Assembly: GCA_963854735.1 (NCBI GenBank)
Contig: OY978098.1
Location: 1,431,501 to 1,495,500 of the forward strand
From: Marvania coccoides
Lineage: Eukaryota > Chlorophyta > Trebouxiophyceae > Chlorellales > Chlorellaceae
DNA: 64,000 nt
Reading direction: 5' to 3'
Shown piece by piece: positions 41,856-53,084 of this stretch; within the stretch, counting starts at the first letter, position 1; each line of letters opens with the position of its first letter. Under the pieces are notes generated by a model. The model was given only the letters and a program-made list of their open reading frames with translations, made no database searches and was not told the DNA's origin. Made by a program: the position numbers and the translations under genes.

Positions 41856-43799
41856 TCACTGCAGCGCAATCAGGCCCGCCAGCGCGGAGGTGAAGCCCGC
41901 GTTGAAGTCGATGGCCACCTCGTTCTGCTGATAGTCCTCTCGGTCGTCAGCGTACTCGTCGCTGGGCCCAGGCGGACCCCCCACCAGCGCGCCCTTGATG
42001 ACCTGGGGGTTGGGATCGGCGGTGTTGAACTGGCCCCACCCGCAGGGCGCGGGCTTGGAGGGGCAGGAGGCGGCGCGGTGGTGGGGGCGCAGCGGTGGGT
42101 TGGTGCCGTAGCCCACCACGAAGGAGCGGCCGCTGCGCAACAAGGAGTGGAAATATAGAGAGACATGTGGCAGACGCGTTTTAAAATTAAACGACCAGAC
42201 TCCCATGCAGCTAAAAAGGCGAAAGGAGGCAAAAAGAGAGGAAGGCAACTTGGCGTGAAGAAAAATGTCATTAGCTTGCCTGGATCCGAGGGCGTAGTCC
42301 ACCTGGGCCTTGGCAAATTTGATGGCGGCGGCGCGCTTGGCTGCGTCGGTCTCGCAGTTGGCGTAGAGCACCGAGGCAAAGGCGGCGGTGGTGGCGTAGC
42401 GCAGGTTGCCCCAGCCCCCCAGCGGGGCCAGGCACAGGCCGCCTGGGGTGCGCTTGAACCCGTTGGAGCTGCAGTCTTGCCAGTCGGAGGCGAACTTGGC
42501 GATGTGGGCGTCAGCCTCGGCCGTTGACTCTCCTCCGCACTTGAGCAGGATGGCAGACAGGGGGCCGGTGGCGTCCCAGGAGACGTATGACTCTTTGGCA
42601 AAGTCGGACTTGGCGCGCTACAACACAGGAAATCAGAAAAGGTGGAGACCTAATAAAAAAAGTTTCACAATTTGCATATATGTTGATGATTTTGTAACGT
42701 TGTTTTTATTTTGCTCTCACCTGGTCCTTGGATGCTTCAAGGTAGGTGCCGTCGCCGGTGGCCTTCCACAGCATGGCGGCAGCCAGGGCCACGTCGTCCC
42801 GGAAGGTGTAGCTGTTGTAGACGTAGGTGGCTTCAGCGTACGATGAAGAGTACTTGCCCTCGTTGGCGGTGGCAGCGGCGTACAGCTCCTTGGCGTGCTT
42901 CAGGCAGCGGTCGGCGTAGGCGGAGTCTGAGTCGCGAAAGACGATGGCGCAGGTGGCCAGCGCGGAGGCAGCGGCAGAAGCGAGGTCTGAGGCTGGTTGG
43001 GAGGCAAGGTTCCACTTGTAGCAGGGGCGGGAGCCCTTGTACTCCTCTGGCCTGCATTTTTAAATAAATAACAGTAATAGCATTGTTGCAAGAAGAAGAA
43101 TGAATGCCAAAATGAAATGAAAAGCTTAAAAAATGAACAACAGAAAACGGATGTTGCTGCTTCTCACCTTCCCCAGAAGGCGTGGTCAGGTCCGGGGTCG
43201 CCCACTTGGCCGATGAACTCGTTGGGGGAGACGTGGGCAGCCATGAGCGCGTCGGTGCCCCAGCGCAGGGCGTCTTTTGCATTGGCCAGTTGGCCGGCAG
43301 AGGAGTAGGCCCCCGGAAACTCGACGATGCCCAGGCCGATGAAGGCGAGGGAGTTGGCCATGGGGAAGAAGAGCTTCAGGTGGTCGCCGGCGTCAAAGTA
43401 GCCACCAGGCACGCAGTCATCGGTGAAGGAGTCGGCTCGCCAGGGGACCCGGTCGATGGTGGAGGAGGGGAGCTTGCCGGCGCGCTGGGCCTCGTAGAAC
43501 TGGAGGGACAGGTCCAGCACCTGCGGTGTTAAGATTTTTTTTTTGAGAGAGAGAGGGAAGGGGAGTGAGGAGTGAGTTTTTTTTATATTTTTTTTTATTT
43601 TTTTAATAACTGAAATGCTTTTTGGCACAATGCAAGTCAGAAATTTTTTTTCAAGCAAGAGATGAAATGCATATCAGCTCTGAAAATGCAAACGCCATGA
43701 AAACAGTGAGGGCACCTGGCTGTAGGCAGATTTGTCAGCTGCTGCAGCTGGGCAGACCAGCAAGATGGCGGCGAGCGCCACGATGTGCAGGGCCCGCAT
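41856..43799 (-). CDS. Endo-beta-1,4-glucanase, family GH9
   Basis: Exons 43799-43716, 43520-43168, 43051-42721, 42617-42280 and 42132-41856 give 460 aa. A signal peptide is clear (ALHIVALAAILLVCPAAAA). GH9 features in order: the DSFTDDCVPGGYFDAGDHLK segment with the catalytic base Asp pair, DPGPDHAFWGRPEEY, the signature-1 His in LRPHHRAASCPS, and the signature-2 YADDREDYQQNEVAIDFNAG with the acid Glu. It hydrolyses beta-1,4-glucan and should be secreted. No cellulose-binding module or membrane anchor is seen. Intron 4 starts with GC (TCCAG|GCAAGC). 5' UTR introns may lie at 43850-43990. Confidence 0.9.
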
Positions 43800-44371
43800 A
43801 GATGAAAGAGCGAGCGACGAGTATTGCAAGTAAATGGTGGAGGCCTGCAGGAAACACGCGCATGATGAAATAATGTCTGACTGAAAAAATTAAACAGGTT
43901 TTAATAGAGGCGGCCTTACCTAGCCTGCAGCCTTGCTGTCGCCTGGAAACACGCGGAATAATTTTAAATAAAATAGCAAGTTAAATATAACTGAAAAAAA
44001 TTGGAGATTCCCGGTTTTATAGTGAGAGCTGAATCAAGGAAGAAACGTGTCGGTCCTCGATGACTCGGCTGAGGACTGCTGGCAAATTTAATGTGCAAAA
44101 ACTACCAGTTTGCAAACAATACAGTGCGCCATCTTTGTTAAAAACTCGCCAACATAGTTAATCTGCTCCGCCCGCCTTCTATTTTGCATGGACCCTTTGC
44201 CAGCCAAATTTAGTCTTTGCTTAAATATATATATATATATTACAAAACAGCATTAAAACACAGGTGAACGCAAGGAGAAGAAAATGCTATATGAAAACAG
44301 CCGTGTGCTGCTTCAATCAAATCAAGCCAGCCAACGATACCACATACTTTCTTTCCTATTCACAACATTCT
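43800..44371. other. Spacer upstream of the GH9 gene, with (TA)n
   Basis: 572 bp probably holding the promoter and spliced 5' UTR of the GH9 gene. A TA dinucleotide run lies at about 44225-44241. No coding region is seen. Confidence 0.5.
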
Positions 44372-44729
44372 TCATGCGCTAAAGCTTCCTGACAATGTGC
44401 TCAATGCGTCCAGGTGGGATCCGTGCGTAAAGTCTTCCAAATCGCCCACGTGATGATCATGCCGACGGCCCTGCAGCCTGGGGATTTTATTCTTCTTCAA
44501 GAAAGAACGCGAGGCGAGCTTTGAACAATTCAAAAACTGATTCAATGAATTATCTCCAGCAGCATCCATGCTCTCTGGAGCTCGCTGACTTGGGCATTGC
44601 AGTAAATCAGTTTGTGCGGCGGTCGGCGGTGAAACCAAACTAGGATATACTTACCTCAATCCATGCGCTCCTCTCAGCTGGAAATGCTGCACATGATTCT
44701 CCTGCTGTACACCTGAGTTTGTGATGCAT
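44372..44729 (-). CDS. Possible small two-exon gene, unknown
   Basis: Exon 44729-44655 (25 codons, MHHKLRCTAGESCAAFPAER...) ends at a perfect GTAAGT donor. It joins in phase to 44584-44372 (RAPESMDAAGDNSLNQFLNC...) for 95 aa. The implied intron is only 70 nt, shorter than most in this window. No domain is recognised and codon use is less GC-biased than in neighbouring genes. It could instead be a non-coding leader exon. Confidence 0.25.
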
Positions 44730-44928
44730 GCCCCCGTTTCCCAACCTTCTTCGCTGCTCCCCACCAGAACCAACAACTCAACGGTTGAAAAAAAACTTCG
44801 TCTTCTCTCCTTCATTTCAATATTATTGAACCTCTTAGCGTTGAAGCTGTCGATTTGAACGAGGAAACGCTCCTAATTTCCTTAGATAACAGCAATTACG
44901 ATAAAAAAAACTCAACACAAAAATCAAA

Positions 44929-46371
44929 ATGTCGACGATCAAGGTGGATGTCAAGTGGCAGAAGCAGAGCTTTGGCGGCGTGGAGATCGACATGACCCAA
45001 CCCCCGCAGCTGTTCAAGCTGCAGCTCTTTTCGCTGACCGGCGTGGCCCCCGAACGTCAAAAGATCATGGGCTTCAAGGGCGGGCTGCTCAAGGACGACG
45101 CCGACTGGGCCGTGGTGGCCCCCAAGCCCGGCCAAAAGGTCACGATGATGGGCACCGCGGACGCTGTGCCGCAGGCCCCTGCCCAGGCGCAGACCTTTGT
45201 AGAGGACCTCCCTGAGGAGGAGCAGGACACCACGGGGCTCAGCAAGTATGGCGCGGGGCTGGAGAACCTGGGCAATACGTGCTACATGAACAGCACCCTG
45301 CAGTGCCTGTACGCGGTGCCCGAGCTGCGGGAGAAGCTGCAGGCGGCGGCGGCCGGCGGCAACCTCGCCTCCTCCCTGGGCTCGCTCTTTGGCCGCATGG
45401 AGCGCTCCGCGCAGCCGGTGCCCCCCACCGAGTTCCTCATGACCCTGCGGCGCGCGTTCCCGCAGTTTGACCAGCGCACGCGCGAGGGCGTGCCCATGCA
45501 GCAGGACGCTGAGGAGTGCTGGGGCGCCGTGCTGGGCGCGCTGCGGGGGCAGGTCACGGGCGAGGACGGCGGCAGCGAGGTGCAGCGCCTGCTGGGGGTT
45601 CGCACCAAGGCGGTGCTCAAGTGCGAGGAGTCTGACGAGAGCATGGCAGTGGAGGAGGTGGAGGTGATGCTGAAGTGCAACATTAGCTCTGAGGTCAACC
45701 ACCTGGCGGAGGGGCTGGCGCTGGGGCTAAAGGGCGACCGCGAGAAGACCAGCGCCGCGCTGGGCCGGCTGGCGAACTTCCGGGGGGAGGCCAAGGTTGT
45801 GGAGCTGCCGCCCTACCTCACCGTGCAGATGGTGCGGTTCTTCTACAAGGCGGACGTGCAGCAGAAGGCCAAGATCCTGCGCAAGGTCTCCTTCCCGCTG
45901 CTGCTGGACCTGTTTGACTTTTGCTCGGACGGGCTCAAGGAGAAGCTGCAGGCGCCGCGGCTGGCGTTCAAGGAGGCGGAGGACGCCAAGGTGGGGCTGC
46001 TGAAGCGGCAAAAGGTGGAGAAGGAGAAGGTGGCGGGCGCAGACGGCGATGCGGCGATGACTGACGCTGCCCCCGCTGCTGCTGCTGCTTCATCGGCTGC
46101 TGCCGAGGCGGAGGATAAAGTGGCCAAGCACGCTGGGGAGCTGACGGGGCGGTACGAACTGATCGGGGTGTTGACGCACAAAGGTCGCAGCGCTGACTCT
46201 GGTCACTACGTGTCTTGGGTGCGGCAGGACGATGGGCAGTGGATTCAATTTGACGACGACAACATGATCGTGAGGAAGTCGGAAGACGTGCTGGCGCTGT
46301 CAGGGGGAGGGGACTGGCACATGGCCTACCTGCTGTTGTTCAAGGCGCAGCGGGTGCCCGCCAGCGAGTGA
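44929..46371 (+). CDS. UBP6: Proteasome-associated ubiquitin hydrolase USP14/UBP6
   Basis: An intronless gene of 480 aa. An N-terminal ubiquitin-like domain (residues 1-75, STIKVDVKWQKQSFGGVEID...KIMGFKGGLLKDD) is followed by the USP catalytic domain. The Cys box is GLENLGNTCYMNSTLQCLY (Cys118), the QQDAEECW motif follows, and the His box is GRSADSGHYVSWVRQDDGQW. The UBL-USP order and the length are those of USP14/Ubp6, which trims ubiquitin chains on the 26S proteasome. An Ala/Asp-rich insert lies at about 375-400. Lack of introns sets it apart from most neighbours. Confidence 0.93.
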   Translation: MSTIKVDVKWQKQSFGGVEIDMTQPPQLFKLQLFSLTGVAPERQKIMGFKGGLLKDDADWAVVAPKPGQKVTMMGTADAVPQAPAQAQTFVEDLPEEEQDTTGLSKYGAGLENLGNTCYMNSTLQCLYAVPELREKLQAAAAGGNLASSLGSLFGRMERSAQPVPPTEFLMTLRRAFPQFDQRTREGVPMQQDAEECWGAVLGALRGQVTGEDGGSEVQRLLGVRTKAVLKCEESDESMAVEEVEVMLKCNISSEVNHLAEGLALGLKGDREKTSAALGRLANFRGEAKVVELPPYLTVQMVRFFYKADVQQKAKILRKVSFPLLLDLFDFCSDGLKEKLQAPRLAFKEAEDAKVGLLKRQKVEKEKVAGADGDAAMTDAAPAAAAASSAAAEAEDKVAKHAGELTGRYELIGVLTHKGRSADSGHYVSWVRQDDGQWIQFDDDNMIVRKSEDVLALSGGGDWHMAYLLLFKAQRVPASE

Positions 46372-46961
46372 ATAATTGAGTGCTACGGTGGGGAAGGGGC
46401 GTGAAATTTCACTTTGTTGTGATTTTCTTTTCGTTTTCGTTCCTTTTCCCAATGAGAAAGAGAGCGTACGATAGTATTCAACGACACGGTGTTATAAACA
46501 ATTCTTTTTTACACTGACTGCGGCCATATTCAAGTACAGTTGAGTTGACGCCTGCGGTAAAGACTGAAAGAACGCGATTAGGACAGCTAGGCGTTGGAAA
46601 AAATCGTAAAAATGTACACAGCTCAAATGCTGTTTTCAAGCGGAGGATGACCCTTTGGTAGGTCCAAAATAATTCGAATTTTGCCGAGGAGGGTTCAACA
46701 CGTCCCATTCCAAAAAAACAGTAGCAAAAGAATAAAAATAATACAATACTGATACAAACACCCGTGTTCATTCACTCGGTTGCATCATCCGCTGCCTTCG
46801 CTGTCGACAGCAATAATAAAAATAAAACAAATTCTGATCTTAAAATTTTAAATTTTAGTTGCTCGGTTTGCTATTGCGTCGAGTAGTTGCAGATCAAACA
46901 CAGTGATTAAATTATGCATACGTGATCCATACCTATAATATATATTTCCCTGACCAACGAA
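46372..46961. other. Intergenic
   Basis: 590 bp between USP14 and the transporter, both plus strand. AT-rich, with no gene seen. It contains the promoter of the transporter. Confidence 0.5.
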
Positions 46962-48872
46962 ATGTCGGGCAGCAGCAGCGTCGACAAGTGGGGCGCTGTG
47001 CGGAGGCGTTCGTGGCGCGTCAAGAGCGTGGCTGAGCACTTGGACAAGACGGGGGGCCTGGCCAAGGTGCTGGGCGTGGTAGATTTGACTTTCCTGGGCC
47101 TGGGGTCCATCGTCGGCGCTGGTGTTTACGTTTTGAGCGGTGTTACTTCCAAATCAGTGGCAGGGTGAGCCATTAATAACTTGCAGGACACTATATATAT
47201 CATTCCCAATTATCAATGCTCTCCTGCAGGCCCAGCGTCATTGTTTCTTTTCTCATCGCCGCTGCTGCCGCGCTCATGGCCGCGCTCAGCTACGCAGAGT
47301 TCGCAGTGGAGCTGCCGGTCACTGGCGGCGCCTTCAACTACATCAGCATCACTTTTGGCGAGCTGGCGGCGTGGAGCGTGGCATGGAACATGATTCTGGA
47401 GACGCTACTTTCTTCTTCAGCAGTTGCTCGTGGGTTCTCAGGCTACTTGGCGACGCTGCTGGGCCAGCAGCCCGACAAGTTTCTGGTGCCGCTGGGCGGC
47501 GTGGTGGAGCTCGATTTTCTGGCGGCGGGGCTCATCGCTGCGCTGACGTTTTTGCTGTCACGGGGCACCAGGCAGAGCGCCACTTTCAACATAATCGTGT
47601 GCTCCGTCAACCTCAGCTGCATCGCCTTCATCCTCATCGCTGGCCTTCCGCAGGTATGCATGCAAACATATTTACTTGGTTGCTCGCCTTTTACCTTCGT
47701 TTAAATTTTACCTTCTTTCAAGTTTCATTGCGGTGCACTGTTCAAATCAAATTCAGGGAGAACTGGCCAACCTCAAGCCTTTTGCGCCCTACGGCGTGCA
47801 AGGCACTTTTGCGGCAGCTTCCATCGTGTTCTTCGGCTACGTGGGCTTCGACTACCTCGCAAACGCAGCCGAAGAAGCGGCAGACCCCGCTCGCGGCCTC
47901 CCCATCGGCATCTTGGCCTCGCTGGGCGTCGCCACGCTGTTGTACGCGCTCATGGGGACCACCATCGTCACCATGGTGTCTTACTTGGATGTAGACGTCC
48001 ACGCGCCGTTTTCTTCCGCGTTTGCCTCGCGGGGGATGCACGCCGCAGCCAAAGTGGTGTCGGTGGGGGCCCTCTCAGGCATCGTGACCTCCACCATGAC
48101 CGGCCTCCTCAGCCAGGCCCGCCTGTTTGTTGTACTAGGGCGCGAGAGGCTGCTGCCGGAGGTGCTTGCCTGTGTGAACCCCGCCACAAACTGCCCGCTG
48201 ATAGCTACCATCGTCACTGGGGTGGGCGCCGCCGTACTTGCGATGATTTTCGACATCAATGTGCTGGCGGAGTTGGTGTCGGTGGGCACTTTGTATGTGT
48301 TTTACGCGGTGTGTGCTGGCGTGTACTTCCGGCGCTGCCACGTGGCTGGTACCACCTCTCCACTGCCAGCGCTGTGGCGATTGGCCGCGGTGTCGTTGGC
48401 CTCCATCATTATCAGCGTCAGCTTCACCCTGGGAGCCCCCTGGGTGGCTGTGGCGGTGCTGGGCGTGGTGTGGCTGTGTGCTGCTGCCACGCTGTTCACG
48501 CTGCGCACCGCGAGGACCCCCGCGCGGTTTGCGGTGCCGCTGTTCCCCGCCACCCCAGCCCTGGGCATTCTGCTGACCCTGCACCTGCTATGCAGCTTGG
48601 GCTGGCCGGCATATGTGAGGTTTGGAGTGTGGATGCTGGTGGGAGCGGCAATTTATTATTTCTACGGAGCGCATGCAGCGGAGGTGGCCGAGGAAGAACG
48701 GAGGCGGACGGACACCGAAGAAGAGGTGGATTCAGAGGCAGCGGCGGAGCAGCAGCAGAAGCGGGAACAGGAGAGGCAGAGAGCCGATGGAGGAGTGCAG
48801 CTGGTTAGTTTGGGAAACCCAGCGGAAATGGAAAGAAAGCGGCTTCTTGGAGAAGAACATGCGCCTAGCTAA
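46962..48872 (+). CDS. Cationic amino acid transporter (CAT, APC superfamily)
   Basis: Exons 46962-47164, 47230-47653 and 47757-48872 give 580 aa. The start of helix 1, VVDLTFLGLGSIVGAGVYVL, carries the G-S-I-V-G-A-G substrate-binding break of the superfamily. Other typical CAT blocks are LSYAEFAVELPVTGGAFNYI, FFGYVGFDYLANAAEEAADP, GILASLGVATLLYALMG and TGLLSQARLFVVLGRERLLP. About 12 to 14 transmembrane helices are visible. The C-terminal tail is charged and Gln/Glu-rich (about 520-580). It should import basic amino acids at the plasma membrane or tonoplast. The exact substrate is not readable. All joins keep phase. Confidence 0.88.
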
Positions 48873-48986
48873 TTCACTGAATTTATTTTTGGGTTTCGGA
48901 ATAGCAGAGCAATGAAAGACATCCATTCAGCGCAACAAGCAACAGAAGCGGTTAGTATTCTGCAGAGAGCAACTCGTAGTTGCAAA

Positions 48987-49748
48987 TCACGGGCCCTTGT
49001 CATGCAGGTTTGTCTGCAGCTCATCGTTTTCCTCGTCACTGTAGACCCTTTTGCCGCCTTCGTTTTGCAGCTTGGCTGCCTCTGCCATTTCCGGGAACAT
49101 TTCGTTCACGCTGCGCCCGCCTTCCCCCTCAAAATGGGGCTTCTCAATGTCGGACATCTCCTTGTACTTGCCCTCGGCCTGACCCCTGCTCTTGGCAGGC
49201 TCGCTGCAAGAACAAGAAAAACAAATGAACGGGACGTTGTTTCCACGTTTTTTCTTTCCTAGAGCAGTGAAAAATCTGAGAGGGAAAGAATTATATCTTT
49301 AGCAATTTTTACAATACCGTAACCAACCGTTAATAGCTGCGTGTCTTACTCACCCGACCTCCATTTTGCCGCCAGCGCCGTGGAGGACGTCGTCGGAGAG
49401 CGGAGGGTGGCCAGGGGTTTCAATTCCCACCGAGCGCTTGAATTTGTTCACGGCAACACGCGCCACGTCCGCTACAGACTCGGCTAGCCCAGAGGCAGCA
49501 TGGGCAGCCTCAGAAGCAAACTGCGCAGTGCTCTCAGGGGCATTCACGCCAACCTTCACCTCCTTCTCCGCGTTTTGCCCCTCTTCGGGGACTTTTTGGT
49601 GGGCGGCCGAAGTGGTGTGGACAGAGGAGGAGCAAGAGAGTTTGTAGGGAGGCAAAGGAGCTGCGGTGATGCTGTCCCAAAAGGTAAAAATTGGAGCCCG
49701 CAAGGCCTGATGCAGCGCCCTGGCGCTCTGGTACCCACGCAGTGTCAT
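48987..49748 (-). CDS. Unknown protein with organelle-type leader
   Basis: Exons 49748-49354 and 49203-48987 give 203 aa. The N-terminus (MTLRGYQSARALHQALRAPI) is a basic amphipathic leader suggesting mitochondria or plastid. The middle is Ala/Glu/Ser-rich and helical (FASEAAHAASGLAESVADVA), reminiscent of LEA-like or membrane-associated helices. The second exon is acidic and hydrophilic (AKSRGQAEGKYKEMSD, PHFEGEGGRSVNEMFPEMAE). I do not recognise the family. Confidence 0.55.
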
Positions 49749-50035
49749 TATAAATTTACTTTAATGTGAATTGGGGGGCTTGGATGATGAAGAGAGGTGA
49801 AAAATATGTTTTCTTCTTGACTTTTGTTTATTTGCATGCCAAAGCTGGCTATTTCAAAAATCAATTTAAATACTTTGATGTTATCAGCACGCATGCAGAC
49901 TATAAAAAATAATTGCAACATATACTTTTGTGGGAAGGAAAAAAGAAAAAGAAAAACGGAACTAATAAAATGGCTTGCCCCGAGTTTCTGGAGACTGCTT
50001 TTTGGCTTTAACAGGGCCCATTTGCTGACCCGAAC

Positions 50036-50280
50036 TTAAAAAAGAGCGCTGCGGCTGTGCAACAAGAGACTCGGAGCGCTGGTAGAGGCTACCTCAACGT
50101 CGGTAAGCGTGCCTGCCGATTACCAAAGTTTGTGTTTTTCCTAACCTGTGAGCGGGAACTCCATAAGGCGCCCCAACTGGAACTGCTTGGCGGTGCAGTT
50201 GGGGTTAACCTCCTCTGATATGATCTTGATGCGCACTTCAGCCGCGGCGAGCGGCGCAGCCACGCCCAGGAGGAGCAGGC
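50036..50280 (-). CDS. Two candidate exons of an unresolved minus-strand gene
   Basis: Segment 50280-50146 encodes LLLLGVAAPLAAAEVRIKII...CTAKQFQLGRLMEFPLTG and ends at a GTTAGG donor. It joins in phase to 50112-50036, which ends at a stop. The first part looks like a signal or lumen-targeting helix ending at AAA. No upstream exon with an ATG could be placed between 50281 and 50710, so the gene is incomplete, mispredicted or broken. Confidence 0.3.
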
Positions 50281-50710
50281 CTTCAACATCGTTGCAATAT
50301 CAATAAACCGAGCATGAAACAGAGGAAATGGAAGAAGGCATCAGTCAAACCAAGAATAGATAATTCGGGCAAGTTGGGGCAAGAACACCCCGAGAACAGA
50401 ACAAGCATCACTGATGTATGGCATAGATGTAGCATGTACTTTCGATGCACCAATTTGCCACCCACACGCTGGCTAACGCAGTTAGGGCGTTTATACTGAT
50501 TCAAAGTAAGGGCATATGAAAAAAAAGTAAAGTTTAACCCCTGAAAGAACCCTAGCTATAGATGCAGCGCTGCTTTCTTCCCTCTGCCAACTGCTGCCAT
50601 TTTCAACCAACACTCTTTTGGCATCATTTAATTGATTTTACTTGAAATTAGTCTAAGTCATCAGCCCATCCGGGACCTCCCCCTAGCTGCGGCTTACTGC
50701 TCTTCTCAAG
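50281..50710. other. Spacer upstream of the HORMA gene
   Basis: 430 bp that must include the HORMA promoter and perhaps missing 5' exons of the unresolved minus-strand gene. AT-rich, with no recognised element. Confidence 0.4.
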
Positions 50711-52893
50711 ATGGTAAGCGATCTGATCGAAAGTTGTTGAATCCTTGCTGCCCGCGGTTAATTCCCATTTACGCAAGATAATAAAATAGTTAACCCCTCT
50801 CTCATCCGCAGGCTCGCAGTTATCGAGTCGCTCAGGCCGTCAAGCAGCAGCAAATTTCCCAAGCAGCGAGCGTCGACCTGGTGAGCTTGAACAGGTCCCC
50901 AGACCTCCGAAAATATTGCGGGCTCTGCGTCTAAAATTCTTTAATAATTTACTCATAATTTTACAGGCCTGTTCGCTCATCCAGGTGGTGAGTTTGACAT
51001 TTTTCCTCCCACCCCTTTGTCACCTGTGACCTCCCTCCCTCATTTCCCTTTTTTCTGCTTCATTTTCCAGGGCATTGCTGACATCTGCCACTCCCGTGAC
51101 ATCCTGCCCAATGATTCATTCATGGAAGTCAAGGTGGACGGGCTCGACGGTGAGATTTTCAAGCACCCGAGTCTGCGAGTATTTAGTTTTTCCTACCCGA
51201 TCCCTATTCGAGCACTGACTCTCAACCCCATTTATATGCTGCCAGATACCGATACACGGATGCTGCGCACCGGGGAGGATGCCTGCCCCGAGGCAGAGAC
51301 GCTCAACAACTGGATTTCTGAGAGCGTCCGCGAGGCCCTTTCCTCTGGCTACATCTCCAAGGTGAGCTCTAAAAAGGCTTACTTTGCTTTCTAAAATTAT
51401 TTGATATTTTTATAATTGTTTTTTGCGCCTCTATTAAATTTTCGGCCACCCCTGCAGCTCATTTTCGGTCTCTCCAGCGACCCCGAGTGCCGCAACGTCC
51501 TGGAAGAGGTAAGCGCCAACCTTTCTTCAAGCCCTCAAATACACAATCTGAAACTGTTTAAAAAAACATTGGTGTAGTATGTGTTCCTGTTTGACCATGA
51601 TGCCGAAGGCAACATCAAGCTCCAGTCCATCGGCGGCACCCACGGCTCCAAGCGCCTCGCCAAGCCCGACGTCAGCTCCGCCCGCAAGCAGGTCAACAAG
51701 CTGCTGCGCGCTCTCGTGAGCGTCACCCGCACCCTGGACCCGGTCCCCAAGGAGGTGAGCATTGTTGTTTCTATTGGTACCTTTTGCTTGCATTAACATT
51801 GTGTGGCAGCGCATGGCGGCAAAACGTGCATCACTATTAGCTTTATGTCAACCATTACAGCGAATTTTGAGTTTCTTTGCATTCTCACCTTTCCAACCTT
51901 CCTGCAATACAGCGCACGATCTTCTGCAAGATGGTGTTCACCGATGACTGCCCTGAAGACTACCAGCCCCCTGGATTCGTCGACGCCGGCGACCGCGCGG
52001 TGGGATTCTTCTCCACCGAGCCCTTCAGGATGTGCGTTCATTCTTCCTTTCTCTTTCCAACCCTTTCGCCATTTGGCACCCTAGCTACAGGTTAATTTCC
52101 ACTTCCCTTTTTGTAGGCGCCTGGGCGAAGTCACCACCCCTTTCCACAACGTGCAGCTTGGCGTTCGCTCCGTTCTCGACAGCGTGGACGTCGTTCGCGG
52201 CAAAGGGCCAGCCGGCGATGACGTTTCCCGCTGGGAGACCACCGTCGGCGGCGCTACGCAGACGACGGGCAATGATGACGTCAATGGCGGCCGCGGCCGG
52301 GACAACGACGAGGCCCTGGCTGCCGTCAGCGGTAAGCACACAATAGTTACTTGTTCAAATATAATTGTCACGTTCATTACAACTAAAAGGCATTAATGAA
52401 ATGTCCAGACGATCTGGCCGACCTGTTTTCCGAGCCTCAAGAGCCCAAGAAGAAGGCTGCTGAGCTGCATGGCGGCACTGAGGACGTGGCTGACGTTCTC
52501 ACCGGTCTCCGTTCCGCTGCCCCCTCCCATGGCGGCAACAAGTCCTGCGCCGGCGGCATCCACTCCATGCCAGGCAGCCTCTGTACCCAGTCGCACGCCG
52601 CCCGAGGCCACCCTGTTCAGGTTGAGGATGAGGCCGCCGTCGAAGGCGATGCGATGGAGGCTGAGCAGGTGGAGCAGCAGCAGGTCTTGCCCGAGAGCCA
52701 GCTCAGCGGTCGTGGCGGGCGCAAGCGCAAGACTTCCATAGTCGAGACCCCCATCCACCAGACCTTCAAGCGGCAGCGCAAGGAGAGCTCGCAGGCAAAG
52801 GAGATGCCGCCGCCGCCCACCGCAAACAAGCGCGAGGGCCTGCGCTCGACGCGCAAGGGCCGGGGTGGCTACCCGGCAAAGGTGAAGAAGTGA
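50711..52893 (+). CDS. HORMA-domain meiotic axis protein (ASY1/HOP1-like)
   Basis: Ten coding exons: 50711-50713, 50812-50880, 50967-50987, 51071-51149, 51246-51361, 51458-51508, 51578-51754, 51913-52031, 52117-52331 and 52409-52893, giving 444 aa. The HORMA domain (about 20-240) reads LIQVGIADICHSRDILPNDS, NNWISESVREALSSGYISK, IFGLSSDPECRNVLEEYVFL, and LVSVTRTLDPVPKERTIFCK then DDCPEDYQPPGF, all matching plant ASY1 and animal HORMAD. These proteins build the axis of meiotic chromosomes and control recombination. The tail is disordered, ending with a basic Arg/Lys-rich segment (SGRGGRKRKTS, FKRQRKES). The zinc/PHD region of plant ASY1 was not found. The first coding exon is the ATG alone and the third is 21 nt. 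Confidence 0.88.
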
Positions 52894-53084
52894 GGGAATG
52901 CCCTCCATGCATGGCATGGCGAATGAAACGAAATTTCCTGCTGAAATGTTTGAATTATGGACTGCATGATGAGAGAGAAAACCTTGCAATTTTTCCTTGT
53001 TCATTTATTATAATTAATTTAAATTTAACAACGAATACCTACGATACTAGAGCCTGCAGCGCTCGTGAACACTGCCAAACTTCG

